A stretch of 64,000 nt of DNA from Turbatrix aceti. Lineage: Eukaryota > Nematoda > Chromadorea > Rhabditida > Panagrolaimidae. Shown piece after piece: positions 32,446 to 44,734 of this stretch. The notes below the pieces were generated by a model. The model saw nothing but the letters and a program-made list of their open reading frames with translations, searched no databases and was not told the DNA's origin. The stretch is from positions 62,001 through 126,000 of the forward strand of contig OZ017766.1 in the NCBI GenBank assembly GCA_963969345.1, read 5' to 3'. Made by a program: the position numbers and the translations under genes. The first letter of the stretch is position 1. The number at the start of each line of letters is the position of its first letter.

Positions 32446-32876
32446 TAGGGTTCGAACCCCCCCCCCCCCCGTATCGGGTCGGGGACGGGGGTAGTCGGGG
32501 GCAGAGGTGTCGGGGGCGGGGGAATACTGCCCCCGACGGGGGCAGAAGTCGGCGGGGACGGGGGTAATTGTCCCCGAGTCCTATGAAAAAGAAGAAAAAA
32601 AGTTGTCAATTTTATCTTAAAACGAAAACCGAAGTATATTTTGAACAAATTTTTCGTATTTTGCTCTGTTTTTTGCCTATTTGTGTTGTTTTTGAACGTT
32701 TTTCCGCGTTTAACGCTAAATTTTGCTCATTGTCGGGGGCAGAATCTGTCGGGGGCGGGGGTTTTACTCCCCGACGGGGGTCACAAATGGTCGGGGGCGG
32801 GGGTCGGGGGGCCACCCCCGGCTTCACCCCCGCGGGGATCCCCGCGGGGGCGGGGGGGGGGGGGGTTCGAACCCTA
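32446..32876. mobile_element. hAT-like MITE, TAGGGTTCGAACC / GGGGGCGGGG family
   Basis: Perfect 13-bp termini TAGGGTTCGAACC/GGTTCGAACCCTA. The perfect 8-bp duplication CCATACCC is at 32438-32445 and 32877-32884. Both ends are loaded with CCCCCGAC/GTCGGGGGC arrays and long C or G runs, with an AT-rich core of about 120 bp. The TIR happens to contain a tRNA B-box-like GGTTCGAA, but no tRNA fold is present. Confidence 0.9.
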
Positions 32877-32884
32877 CCATACCC

Positions 32885-34937
32885 GTTTTTTGAATAATGC
32901 TTATAAGTATATATACTTTGCGCGCAATATGCAGCTCCTCCCGCAACAAACTTCCCGCAGTTTTGGAAAATCCGTCTAAACAACCAGAAATAAGCTTTTT
33001 TTATGCAACAAGCTTTTTTTTCTGGCGTTTGTTTTCATTCTTTTTACTGTTATCTGCTATCTATATCGTTGTCTTCTTGTTTACACCGCGCTTGTCTTTT
33101 TCCTTTAACCTTGGTTTTTTATCCAAGCTGACTTTCCACAGGTGACCATCCAATTTTCTGTCACTTTTTTTTGTCTTTTTTTGTCACTTTTCTGTCACAA
33201 TATTTGATTTTTTTTTATTTGATTCCGGTGATCTCACTTCTTTGTTTCACAAAGAAGGAAAACTTGTTTCACAAAGAAGTGTCCTATCACCACTTTGCTC
33301 TTCCTTTGCATGAATGGGACAGGGCGTATGCATTTTTTTCACTTCGTTCAATTGATTTTTTATCGGCGCTGTGCCCGTGGCCTTGGTGGTTGGAGACTGG
33401 CTATCAATTGCCCTTTTTATTGTTGTTATTGATCGCGGTGACGCGCTGTTTCACTCGGATGACTCACTATTTTGTTTTGCTTGCTGTTATGATGCTTACC
33501 GTAATTTTAGGTATAAAGCAGTCATCGTTGGTGATGTTTTTGTGATTGCCAAGAAAAAAGAAGACATACGACAAACAGGCCGGTAGACGGACACGAGATG
33601 GTTGATCGTATGTTGTTACATTTTTTGCGAATGGATTTCAAATGCATCTTTCACAGGATTACGCAGATTGTGGACTACAGCCACGGATAATCGAAATCCG
33701 ACAGATCGAGACGGGTTGGCTGATTCAAGTCATTTTGCCGAATCAGAAAGCATGCTCAATTTCAGTGATACTACATTTTCCGAGGGTTTGTTTTTTGTTT
33801 TTGACAAAAAATTATTTTCACATACATTTTTGCGTATGTATTTTACACAATTGCGGAAAAAGTTTTTGCTTTGTGGACATCTGAGATAAATTTTCGGTCG
33901 CCGATGCTAAAAATGCCATTTGAATTCCCAATCAGTCGATATTGGAAGACTTCGATAATGCAGTAAAAAAAATCGTTTCTGACATTTTCTCCGTAGAAAA
34001 AGAAACAACGCCTACCGTCTGAGCAGCTCTTGTCTTGGTCGTTTCTTGCGTTACGGGAAATTATATTATGACTCACCTTGGTAATTTTTGTTCAAATGTC
34101 GGCAAAGAAAACTCATTCTTTGATTTCTTGCTTCGTTGCAAACAGTTGCGATCATTTATAAATTACATTTATTCTCCCCTCTCACCTGTACTGCGCCAGT
34201 GTTCGGTCGATGAATATTTCCTAAAAATAGGCGACATTTGCGCAGTATGAAACTTTTTGCATCAAAAAATAACAACCGACCGTTTGAGAGCTCGAAAATT
34301 ACTTGCGTAGTATTGTAAACAAGCGATTTGACACATCTTGTTTTGTTTGAGAATTTTTTTGACGAATTGGTAAACGTCTTCTAACTTTGTCTTAGGCAGT
34401 CAACAAGCGAGAAGAGCGAACAGTAGTTGTGAGAAATCATTTATAATAATAAAGATTGGCTAGGTGACCGGTTAGGGTAGTTGTCGCGATCAATTGACTG
34501 CCCCGCTGGTTTTTCCAACGCTGCGCGAAGTTAACTTTATCAATAATTGACACAAGTTAGGGAAAGTTTTTTCTGAGGGTTTTCTTGGTACCCACGTACA
34601 TATTGTATTATATGTAGCGCTCGCTGCTTTTGCCGAACACGTATGCGCATGCCAGGTGCTTCGTGGTATTCGGTAATCTTTGAGGCGTTGCCCACGGAGT
34701 GTAATTACGCTTTCAGTCGATATTTGTACGATTTTTTCGTTTCTGCGCAGTTTTTTGCTTTTGCATTTTTTAGGGATATTTTCAGTTTTGAAAATTTTAA
34801 ATCCCCGAATTATACTTTTTTTAGGAGGACCAGAAAGGCATCGGGTTGCAACTGGTGGCGTTCGACCAAGCCGACATCAACCAGGGCTTTCCGAGCGGGA
34901 AGTACTCATCCCTGACGATCGCTCAAAGTCAGATCAC
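32885..34937 (+). other. Unassigned interval upstream of the anoctamin; possible exons
   Basis: A frame ending KKKEDIRQTG (to about 33585) could splice through a GTAGAC donor and CTTTCACAG acceptor (about 33658) into a Ser/Asp-rich frame (LADSSHFAESESMLNFSDTT) to about 33800. No domain is recognised, and the support is only frame and splice consensus. Near 34821-34824, TTTTTTTAG precedes an open frame that runs into the anoctamin, so a 5' anoctamin exon may lie here. Confidence 0.25.
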
Positions 34938-37900
34938 ATGCCTCGACGCACGGCAACGGTGCAGCCGAGGGCAGCATCGGACTTGTTTGTGCCATCCGGT
35001 GACGCGAACCAAAACGACGGGTACTCGGCTTCGTGTGTGGATTCTGCGGGTACGGCCACGTCTAGCTCAAGCAGTCACGAGGCGGTGTTTTCACCGACCA
35101 GCAAGGACAGCCTGGATGACAAGAAGCGGCATAGAAGCCGGAAAAAAGACTCCAGGGTGCTAAAAAATGTCATGACTCTGTCAGACGGCCGGAGGGCGTG
35201 GTGCTTCGACGATCACAAGAGAACAATCGATTACGTCCTCGTCTATCAGGACGGCAAGACGCTGAATGTCGATGAGCTGTCTGCGCTGGCCAACGGCAAA
35301 TGCGATCCAGAATCCGTCGACGAAGAAGACGCGGGACGAGCGGCGGTCGGATTCGACATAACCAGGGACGGACGCCGGGAGTACTCAACCAAAGTGATGA
35401 ATTTCAACGAATTTTCAATGTCGTCCGGAGGACCAGGCAACAATGCTGACGTGGCTTCGTCAGGTACTGCTGATGCGGAAAAAAGAGAAGCCGTCGGCGC
35501 CGATATGGAAGATATGCTGAAGAAACGTGATTCCAGAATTGGCATCGACGTGAGAGCAAAATTCGAAAAGAATCTGAAACGTCTTGGACTGCAACTGGAA
35601 TACCATGACTCGGAAACCCTGGGTGTGAGGTACGTCTTGATACACTGTCCATTTGATAGGCTGTGCCAGCAAGCCGAACTCATGAAGATCAAGATGCCTG
35701 TTACCAGGAAAAAAGTAGGTTTTGTTTGTTTGTGGTTCACTTTTAACTTAACTGTGGTTCGGGAAAAGGTGAAATGTAAAATGGGTAAAAGAGATTTATC
35801 TTTTTTTAACCTTAAAAGTTAATAGTTTTGAGAATTATTTTTTTTGAACAATATTTTTTATATTCGATGTTACCGTGATCGCATATTTTTTGGGCCGTCT
35901 ATTATCAAGAACGTTTGAAGTTTTTCTATTAAAATTTTCAGGCATTCGATCTCAACGACGGAAAACTCAATCGTCTACTCAATGCTGTCAGAGGACGCTT
36001 TTTTACCCAAGAACACGAACAACCAGGCTATAGTGAGCGCTTTGAAGGCATTGATTACTTCCAGCAGCCTTTCATGGCTCAGCACATGGAATGGTAAGTG
36101 CAGGATCGTTTTAAATTGTGTAGATATTTTTGTTTTTTCTCAGTTTCGAAGGCTACCAACATCAAGACACGTTTTTCTCGCAAACAGATCGATCACGAAT
36201 GGTATGGGATTTCTTGACACGTGCAAGGTATGGATCAGAGCGTCAGCGATCACTGGTCGGCATCGAGCGCCTGATCGCGGGGGGAATCTACCTGGATGCC
36301 TTCCCCCTCCACGAATACCTCGATACGTCGCTTCAAAAAGGCGACTACGAGTTGACGGACAAGAGCGTCAGCGACAGACAGCTGCTCCACGACTACTGGG
36401 CATCCCCGGGCAACACCTTCAGCTACCAGCCTCTCAACCTCATCAAGAAGTACTACGGCACCAAGATTGCTTTCTACTACGCCTGGCTTGGGTTCTACAC
36501 GAGGAGTCTCTACTTCGTGTCGTTCGTCGGGCTCTTCTGCGTGGCGTTCGGGCTGTCAAAGATGGGATCCGTGCCTCCTGCTTCCGAAATCTGCACTACC
36601 GACATCCTGATCTGCCCGTCTTGCGATGAATTCTGCGACTACTCCGAGCTCCGGGGATCATGCCTCTACTCCAAGATGACGTACGTCTTTGACAACACGT
36701 CAACCGTCTTCTTTGCCGCACTCATGTCGATCTGGGCGACGCTCTTCCTCGAAGGCTGGAAACGATACCACGCAGAGCTCTCGTACAAGTGGTCCATTCA
36801 TGACCTGACGAACGAAGACGAACTCTTTCGACCCCAGTACCTTGAAAGAGCGACGCACTATCGGGAGAGTTACGATGCGCAGAAGCAGCCGTACATTCCG
36901 TCATGGCAGCAAATTCTGCGAATGTTTGGATCGGCAATCACGGTGCTGTTCTGCCTGTCACTGGTTGTTGCCCTGGTCATTGGGGTCATCGTGTATCGAC
37001 TCATCATGATGAAGGTCTTCTACGCCATCGAATACAATGAGTTTGTCAGATCCCAGGCATTGATTATTACGTCAATAACTGCAGCATCTATTAACTTGGT
37101 TTTTATTCTCATCATGAATTATGTAAGTTGAGGATGGTTTTTTAGGCTAACAAAAAGTAATTTTACGGGAAATGGATGATTCTGGACTTTGTTTGTATTT
37201 TCGTGTTGAAACCACGTTACGGTTTTATTTACAAGTCATTGAAAATTGTTTTTACCTAATTTGTTTTTCGGGGAATCTATACATGTTATTTGCAGGTCTA
37301 CAACATAGTAGCGCTTAAATTAACGGAGTGGGAATGTCCGCGAACACAGACCGACTTTGACAACAGCTATACCATCAAAGTTTTCTTATTTCAATTTGTC
37401 AATTACTATTCATCGCTTTTTTACGTCGCTTTCATCAAGGGACGGTAGGTGGCAGCCTGCGCGCCGTGTTCAGATGCGTATTCAAAGTTTTTAGACTCTC
37501 GGGAATTCCGGGGAACGCTGTAGAGGGCGATACCCGAGGCATGGTTCGTATCGATGGCCGTCGACTCGAAGAATGCGATCCTGCCGGCTGCATGTTCGAA
37601 CTTGTGGTCCAGCTCAGCATAATCATGATTGGCAAGCAAATGTTCAGCGGAGTCGTCGAAAAGTACGTTCCTATGATGTGGAATAAGCTTGAACGATGGC
37701 GTCTGAAACTTCCCAAATCCGAGAGGATGCGCCGCAAGGCCATGCACGTAGAAGCGCAACGCATCCACGCTGACAAGCAGAAGAGTCTCCAGGCTGCCGT
37801 TCAACAAAAACCGGACGACTACCTGCCCTGGGAACGGGACTACAGCCTCATTCAGCAGCCCGATCAGTTTTTGTTCTACGAATACCTCGAAATGGGTGGG

Positions 37901-39056
37901 TGACTCCAAATATGGCCCAATAACGTAAATACCGTTTTTAGTGATTCAATTTGGCTTCGTGACTCTGTACGTGTCGGCCTTTCCCATGGCTCCGTTCTTT
38001 GCGCTTCTGAACAACATCTTTGAAGTACGAATGGACGCTCGAAAGTTTGTCGACACCCATCGCAAGCCAGTTCCCGCACACGCCAGGGGCATTGGTGTCT
38101 GGCTACCAATCCTGAACATTATCAGCAATCTTGCCGTCCTGAGCAACGTAAGCCATCGTACCCCGAGTCTTTCCTCAATTCGTATGTTTTAGGCTTTCGT
38201 GATAGCCTTCACAAGCGACTTTGTGCCACGAATGTACTACTACCTGACGAGCGGTGCGATGGATGGCTACCTCGACTACTCGCTCTCCTACTTTGACACA
38301 AATGGACTCGTCATCAAGAATTCCTCAGTCATCCCAAAGCCGGAGAGCTGTCGGTATAGAGATTTCCGGAAACTTCCGTGCTCGCTTCAAGATACTTTTG
38401 GAAATCTCACCAGATACTCCGGTGAAATGTGCGATAATGCGTACTCCTTCACCCAGGACTACTACATTCTGCTGGCCTATCGCTTCGTCTTCGTCATCAT
38501 CTTTGAGCACGTCGTCCTCACCGTCAAATCTCTCTTCGCGTACGTCATCCCGGATGTCCCGAGCAAGGTTGTCTTTGAGTGCCAGCACGACCGGTACCTC
38601 GCTCGACGGGCCGTACTGATGCGAAAGTTTGACGAGCCGGACGGCACCGGAAGCGAAGGTCCAGCCGAAACCCCGAATTCGTCCAAAAGTGGAGACGTCG
38701 ACACCGTCGCCATGCAACCTGGCTCCGAAGAACACCCTGGAGAAACTCCGGATCCGAAATTGCAGTTATTCGTCAATCGAAACCGGAAGAAGAGTGTCGA
38801 GAGCGTGGCTTCGCAGGTGAACATGGACGATGACCGAACCCCGACACACAATCCTGCACCCCGCTTCCGGGGTTTGCTATCCCGCCCAGGACCGTCGCTG
38901 ATTACAACACCGGCTACACCCAGGGCAGAAGAAGCAGAGAAAGATCCCAAGTATTCCACGGCTCCGTCTGAACAACTCCGGGCAGCACAATCCATTGACT
39001 CATTCCACACCTGTAACGATGGCAGCACCGCTACACTCAACAAAACGGGACTTTGA
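34938..39056 (+). CDS. Anoctamin / TMEM16 family channel or scramblase
   Basis: Exons 34938-35714, 35942-36093, 36144-37122, 37296-37444, 37495-37895, 37942-38147 and 38193-39056 give 1175 residues from ATG 34938; in-frame sequence continues upstream to an acceptor at 34824, so the true start may be in an earlier exon. The cytosolic N-terminal part is long and Ser-rich, then RFEGIDYFQQPFMAQHMEWC and RLIAGGIYLDAFPLHEY lead into the TM region. Family landmarks are YYGTKIAFYYAWLGFYT, EGWKRYHAELSYKW, RLEECDPAGCMFEL, YDEYLEM-like FYEYLEMG, APFFALLNNIFEVRMDARKF and AFTSDFVPRMYYYL. Acidic residues expected for the calcium site are present in the EECDPAGC and NNIFEVRMDA segments. Family members are Ca2+-activated chloride channels or lipid scramblases; the sequence alone does not decide which. 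The C-tail of about 150 residues is polar and probably disordered. Confidence 0.93.
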
Positions 39057-39461
39057 TTCGTAATTTTTATTGGCGTACGTGTACGAAAATGACCAACACC
39101 AAACGATGAATTTTTGTGCCTTGCATATTTTTTATACGAGTAATTAGTAAACGAAAATTAGGTTGAAAATGGGGAACTCGTGCAGATCATTTCAGTGCGC
39201 AAAAACACACACAAACTATAAATTATTTTCCAAAGCATAATTGGGGCTTTGGCCAGAATATGCGAGTATCCAAAGACAGACTGCAAAGTACGTGAAAGCA
39301 TGTCTGCAACCATTAAAACAATTAGCCCAGTTTTGCAATATTGCCACAAATCCCGCATGCCTTCGAAAATTTACCATTGGTCTCTTCAATCACATTTTTT
39401 CACGACAAATGATAAATCAGTAAAGCATTGTACGGAACAACTAATATCGTCAACAAATTCA
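39057..39461. other. Convergent 3' ends of anoctamin (+) and translocase (-)
   Basis: About 400 bp between two stop codons pointing at each other. It should hold both 3' UTRs. No repeat or additional gene is recognised. Confidence 0.5.
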
Positions 39462-40498
39462 TCAGATGAATTTCTGGATTTCGTCGTAGATTGCAAGCAC
39501 GAGAGCCCCACCGGTGCCACGAATGACGTTGCTTCCAGCACCTGAAATTTGGAGCCCAGGGTAAAAAATGTAAACGTCAACCACTTGTTTGATTAGCACT
39601 TACCCTTGAACATGGCAGCGGCACCCTCGTTCTTGACAATCTTGAGAGCACAGTCAAGGGTGTTCTTGTAGAGGATGTCTTTGCGTCCCGACTGCATCAT
39701 CATGCGACGACGCACCGTATCCCAAGGATAGGAGAGGATGCCAGAGCCAACAGTGACGACCTGAGCGATAGCCCAGGCAGCAAAGAAGTTGAGCTTCTTG
39801 TCGAAGGCCACCTTGGCGGTATCGAACATGCCAAAGTAGGCTGCGCGATAGATGATGATGCCCTGCACAGAGACGAAGAAGCCGCGGTAGATGCCAATCG
39901 GTCCATCGGACTTGACGCTTCTCACGAGGCAGTCAATGAGCCCGTTGAATTCGCGGTTAGAGGCTTTTCCGATGTCTGCGGCAAGACGGGTACGGGCGTA
40001 GTCAAGAGGGTAGACGAAGCAGAGCGAGGTCGCACCGGCAGCGCCACCTGACAACAAGTTGCCACCAAAGAAGCGCCAAAACTGCTTCTTCTTGTCGACG
40101 CTAAAAAATGTCAGCTAAAAACTAAAGCTAAAAAAAACAACCTACTCTTTCAGAAAAAGGTTCTTGTACGTGTCCTTGAACGCAAAGTTGAGGGCCTGAG
40201 TAGGAAAGTAACGGATGACGTTGGCCAGATTTCCACGCCAAAGCGAAGCAAAGCCCTGCTCCTTGGGAACGCGAACGAGGATATCGATGATGCCCTTGTA
40301 ACGCTTGTCAACTGCAATGGAAGTGGACGCGTCCTGGACCTGTAGTAGAAGCTTGACACGTTCGATCGGCGCGACAGCCGTCTTTGAAACAGCTGCAGCA
40401 GTGCCACCAGAGATGAGATCAATGGCAAATTTCTTGGCATTGAATCCTTTGGCTTTCTTCTTCGTGGCGTCTTTTGAAGCTGAGCCGCTGTCACCCAT
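39462..40498 (-). CDS. ant-1: Mitochondrial ADP/ATP translocase (adenine nucleotide carrier)
   Basis: Exons 40498-40146, 40100-39604 and 39541-39462 give 309 residues, as usual for SLC25A4-6. It exchanges cytosolic ADP for matrix ATP across the inner mitochondrial membrane. Three carrier repeats are visible, each with a PX[DE]XX[RK] signature: PIERVK, PLDYAR and PWDTVRR. The diagnostic RRRMMM hexapeptide of nucleotide translocases is intact. The second exon joins FLKD to [11 protein letters not shown], and the third completes [26 protein letters not shown] in shorter blocks. The N-terminal extension ([20 protein letters not shown]) is Lys/Ser-rich, as in nematode members. The first ATG after a CTTGCAG acceptor is used; an in-frame upstream extension is probably 5' UTR. 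Confidence 0.96.
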
Positions 40499-41079
40499 GT
40501 TCGCTACTGAAATCCTGCAAGACGCGATGAAGCACAACAAAAAACAATGAGCAACGCTCAACAAAGACACGCCCCTGACAGCAGCCGGATGACACGCGGT
40601 TATGCGAACAGGATAGAAAACATGCAGTTCATCGGGATAGAAATTTGCATAACAACAGATGAAGGAAAAGCAGCAAAAAAGGAGAACAACGGATAAAAAT
40701 GAGGCGCGAAGAACTGTCTAGGATTGGAAAAAGATGGGGGAATGAATGTTCGAGAACACGGTACTTATTTTCCTTCTGAGAGTTTGAACGCGCTGCGCGG
40801 TGTCTTTTTGCGATAAAAGAAATTTTGTCCTGGTTTCATGGATCGTTTTTTTACGTTCTGTTTTACGTTTTCTACTTTTATTTTTAGATTCTGGTTCTAC
40901 TGCGAACTCTTTACCTTTTTTTTGAAGTTTGTTCTCTGTTTCATTTCCGGATTCTTGCTTTTGTCTTTACGCGTTATTTTGTTCACCTTATTGTTTATGC
41001 ATCAAAATTTGTTGTCTTGACCTTTTTTGTATCTAAATTGAAAGGTTGCGTTAGTAGTAGGAATGAGTAAACGAAACTG
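40499..41079. other. Translocase 5' flank
   Basis: It includes CATCGCGTCTTGCAG/GATTTCAG (minus strand) just upstream of the translocase ATG, a likely trans-splice or UTR acceptor, and presumably the promoter. The Phe-rich frame at 40838-41020 is low-complexity. Confidence 0.4.
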
Positions 41080-41283
41080 CAAGGGTGTCAACGGGCCGGC
41101 CCGCCTTTTTACCAAAGGGTAAAATTGAAGCAAAATTTACTAAAATTTTTTCAATATGAGTTGAAAAGGTAAAAATACACGTTGTTATTCATAATGGGGG
41201 AGGATTACTCAAAATGAGCAAGTTTTTGGCCCGGCCCGGGCCGGGCCGGGCCGCGGGCTTTCCGGGCCCGATTGACACCCTTG
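41080..41283. mobile_element. hAT-like MITE, CAAGGGTGTCAACGGG/GGCCCG family, copy 2
   Basis: Same termini and core as 10869-11180. The perfect 8-bp duplication CGAAACTG is at 41072-41079 and 41284-41291. At 204 bp it is shorter than copy 1, with part of the subterminal arrays deleted on the left and expanded on the right. Confidence 0.92.
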
Positions 41284-41501
41284 CGAAACTGCAGTTAGCT
41301 GTGCCGTAGCCGACTCTCACTGCAGCTATAGGGCCTACTATTTGCACCGCAACCCACAATTTCTACTCTTATCAACCTGTCTTGTTTACGTGTGGTAAAT
41401 ATTAAATAACCGAGGTGCAAATTCATTTCCCCCTTTTTTACCTATTTGGTGCTGCGAGTAGTTGTTGCTTGGTATTTTTTTCGGGTAATTTTTTCCTAAG
41501 C

Positions 41502-43341
41502 ATGAACATCAGCGAAATTTGTCTTCTTGCTTCTCGACTCAATGATAATGGCCCAATGATAGCACTCCACTCCGTGGTAGGCGTAATATACGTCATCGGG
41601 TTGTTTTTGTTGGTGGTTTACGGACAATGTTACCTGGCTACCGAACATTTGCATCCCAACTTACGTGCTCTATCTATGAGCTTGATTGGGCATTTGATTG
41701 CCCGAAATGTTTTACTGCTTTTTAAAGTTTTGAAATTTTTTATTCGACTTGCTGAAGAGAAAATTAGTTCGATAAATGGCTTGGTAAGTAGCGTGCCTAT
41801 TGTAAAGGGGTATTTTTTGTGGCATTTTCTGTCGTACCATTTATTTGCAAAAATTACGACAGTTGAAATAAATTGGTCCTGCAAATTTTATTTATTATTT
41901 TGTGTAAACACGATTTTCTATAACATAATAACATAAAAATAATTGAATTCTGATCTGAAAAGTGATATTATATTATTATCCGTTTTTACAGCACAATTCA
42001 TGCTTTTTCGTTGAAGACAACGTATATTGTGGTATTGAAATGAATATTCACGCAACGCCCATGCTCGCTGCCTCCTTTGCTTTTGCTCTCATTTGTTGTG
42101 AACGCTTTCTTGCGACCGTTTTCTACCGAAAGTACGAAAAGGTCAAGTATACAATTATTGCTATCGCGTTCGCACTATTACCCGTAAGTGTTTTTTGTCC
42201 GGCTGAAAATTTATACCTGTCACAATCAGACATGAAAACGGACCTAATTTTTAGGCCCAGGCCCGGCCCGTCGAAAGCCCGGGCTTGGGCCGGGCCGGCC
42301 CTAAATTATTCGTTTTGTTTTTTTTTCGAATTTTTATCCAAAAAAATAACAACCAATCGTTCTATAAACTACATAAATTACTGGCATTTACTCAAAATAC
42401 CTTTATCCGTAGAGACTAAATTTTGTTAAAAATAACCAAAATACGGTTCTTATTTTTCTTATTTTTTACATTTTTGATTAAATACCGGGCCAAAACGGGC
42501 TTTTCCGGGCATACTGAAAAGTCACAGGCCCGCCCAAGTCCGGGTCGGGCCTGGGCCGGGCTTTGGCGGGCCATTTTTATGTCTGGTCACAATGTATTTT
42601 ATGTGTAATTCCCCCCTAATTTTTAGTGGCTGTGCTACTCTGTCGTCAGCTTTTTGGACATACGAGAAACGCTCCAAAAAAAACATGAAAAAATTGCACA
42701 TTGTTCAGTCTTAATTTTTTGGTACACATATAGAGATCCTCCGGATCTGATACCATTAATTTTATACTCATTCGGCTATCACGTTCCGCTACTCATAATT
42801 ACAACAATATCATCGCTGATTCTGTACATTATCAATCAACGCCGAAAGGCGGTACTCACGTCCCCCAGCGGTGCTGTGTACCTGTCGTCACGCTACCAAC
42901 AGATCGAAAACATTGAAGCTACTTGGCTTGTACTCATGCATTCTGGACTCTTTGTCATGATTATCATTGGAAGCTGCGCCGTTCTTTGCGTCTGTTTGTA
43001 TATGATTCAGGATTTTGAGAATCGAATTTTTATCAAGGAGACTTCAAGTATATTACTTGCTTCATACAGTATAATTTACGTAATTATAGCATTATGCTTT
43101 TCACCTCAGATTAGAAATCAGTTTTTACTTAAGCCTGTGGTGGCGTGTTTGTTTGGGAAAAACAAATTGAGGTTTCTACGGTATCGCAGGGTGGCGCCTC
43201 TACCCGGAAGGGATGATTACTTTAGGTTTTACAGAAGACAATGGCGATGCAATGGTAGGTTATTGTTTTTGTCTGGTGTTGTCCTGGCCGTTAATCATTG
43301 TTTTTTATTTTTTAGACGTTGATTTGACAATGGTTGCTTAG
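41502..43341 (+). CDS. Seven-TM chemoreceptor-like protein (nematode Sra/Sre superfamily type)
   Basis: Exons 41502-41783, 41992-42183, 42627-43254 and 43316-43341 give 375 residues. Seven hydrophobic spans are seen, starting near MIALHSVVGV, LRALSMSLIG, TPMLAASFAF, YTIIAIAFAL, LIPLILYSFG, LVLMHSGLFV and SSILLASYSI. The signature CCERFLATVFYRKYEK after TM3 resembles the ERxxA...YE pattern of nematode Sra/Srab/Srb/Sre receptors, in place of the DRY of rhodopsin-type receptors. These act mainly in sensory neurons as chemosensory GPCRs. Intron 2 carries a 359-bp MITE (42227-42585). The last coding exon is only 26 nt. A second gene starts 91 nt after the stop. The subfamily is inferred from that motif and topology only. 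Confidence 0.8.
42227..42585. mobile_element. hAT-like MITE, CAGACATGAAAA / GGCCCGGGC family (intronic)
   Basis: Termini CAGACATGAAAA and TTTTTATGTCTG. The perfect 8-bp duplication GTCACAAT is at 42219-42226 and 42586-42593 and fits nTnnnnAn. The subterminal GGCCCGG/CCGGGCC arrays are like those of the CAAGGG family, but the termini differ, so it is a distinct family. It sits in intron 2 of the 7TM gene. Confidence 0.92.
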
Positions 43342-43432
43342 TCATGTCATTTAGTTTTGTATCACGCTTGGCTTTTCTGGCTTCGAATATTTCTTAGTTT
43401 AAAATTTAAAACTCGTAGTTCCGTCAACTACT

Positions 43433-44734
43433 ATGTCCGCCGAACAAAATTCGACAGCACCGGATTTTACTATTTATCTTTCCGGACTCGTCGAACCCGT
43501 CCAAACGCTGACCGATTTAGTCGTTAAGGTAGAAATGTTTAGTTTTTATCCAGAATGGAAGAACATTTGCGTTCGTTTGCGAACAAGTTCAATTTTTCTC
43601 GTTCGTGTTTGTTGCACAAACTTTGTCCACGAACAAATTTTTCATAAATTTATTTATTTGCATTTTTTCGCGAACAAGGCTCAATGTTACGAACATATAA
43701 GCAGAGTTGTTCAATTCGACAATTTTCAGTGCTCGCTCTGCTCGCGCTCTTTGAGCAATTCAATTTTCCGTGCTCGCTCTGCTCATGCTCTTTGAGTTCC
43801 TAAAATTTTCGCGCTCGCTCCGCTCGCGCTCTTTTATTCTCAGATCCTCTGCTCTTGCTCTGCTCACGCTCGTGAGTCGAGCAGGAGCGAGCAATGAGCG
43901 AAAATGGCTCACACAAGAAAAGTGAATTTTGAGTCACAAATTCAGTCCTTTTCTAAAAGAAAGACCGCATATTGCTTGGAGATACCCCCAACATCGTGTT
44001 TTTGATCGAAACTACCAGTATTTTAGTATTTGTAGCACTGAATTTGTAGTGAGCAGTGCTCATTTGAAAATTTATCGCGCTCGCTCTGCTCGCGCTCTTT
44101 GAGCACTCCAATTTTTTGTGCTCGCTCTGCTCATGCTCATTGAGCACTCCAATTTTTCGCGCTCGCTCCGCTCGCGCTCGTGAGCTGAGCAGGAGCGAGC
44201 AGTGAGCAGGAGCAATTTGGTGAGCATCGAACAACTCTGCATATAAGCGATCAAAAATTGTGGTAAAATTAAAGAAGCGATGCCAAAAATTTTGGCGAAA
44301 ATAGAAATAGTATTTCTCAACTTTAGACCAGAAAAGAATTCAAAAAAAGCGGATTTCCCAAGTGGCACGGATCATTAAGTTAATCTGTTGGCTGTTCGTT
44401 CATGAAGGAAAAAACGGGTGTTCGTCCATCCCTGGTTTGTTATATATTTGTTGAAATCTGAAAACTTTTTTAGTCGAATCTCGCAACTTCCACCAGCGAA
44501 CTTCTTGAAGGCATTTTGTCGAACTTAACTTGGATAGCAATTGCAGTTGTCATTGCCATTCTATCGCTCGTTCTCATCGCATTTTCACTGTTCATCATTA
44601 GTGCAGCACTGGCTGTTGCTGTTTACAAGGGGGTCTACCTTATGGAAGCATTTGTAACTCAACAAAAGGAGCAACTTGAACGTAAATTTTTGGATAAACT
44701 TGAAGCAGATGCAACGCGAAATTTCGGTGTGTGA
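43433..44734 (+). CDS. Small single-TM protein, unknown function
   Basis: Exons 43433-43528 and 44474-44734 give 118 residues, joined in phase 0 (AAG|GTAGAA donor, TTTTTTAG acceptor). The N-terminal about 55 residues are Ser/Thr/Asn-rich (LATSTSELLEGILSNLT) with NST and NLT glycosylation sequons. One strong TM span follows (WIAIAVVIAILSLVLIAFSL and on to AALAVAVY), then a charged helical tail (TQQKEQLERKFLDKLEADAT). No family is recognised. It starts 91 nt after the receptor stop on the same strand, a spacing typical of nematode operons, and TTTCTTAG between them could serve as a trans-splice acceptor. The intron of about 945 nt is filled by nested mobile elements. The intron call is supported by frame agreement, not homology. 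Confidence 0.6.
43551..44434. mobile_element. GTTCGTGAAC-type element split by a second MITE
   Basis: Left end CAGAATGGAAGAACA and right end TGTTCGTCCATCCCTG are imperfect complements. Subterminal GTTCGTTTGCGAACA and TTCGCGAACAAGG motifs recall 16285-16415. The element is interrupted at 43702-44239. Flanks (TTTTTATC and GTTTGTTA) do not give a clean duplication, so the outer boundary is tentative. Confidence 0.5.
43702..44239. mobile_element. hAT-like MITE, CAGAGTTGTTC/GAGCGAGC family, copy 2 (nested, intronic)
   Basis: Termini CAGAGTTGTTCAAT and ATCGAACAACTCTG. The perfect 8-bp duplication CATATAAG is at 43694-43701 and 44240-44247. The GCTCGCTCTGCTCGCGCTC subterminal arrays are longer than in copy 1 (13207-13628), and the core is shared. 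Inserted inside the element at 43551-44434. Confidence 0.93.

Noticed and set aside
32446..32876. tRNA B-box-like GGTTCGAA twice
   Set aside because: The words are the terminal inverted repeats of a MITE; no acceptor stem or A-box is present.
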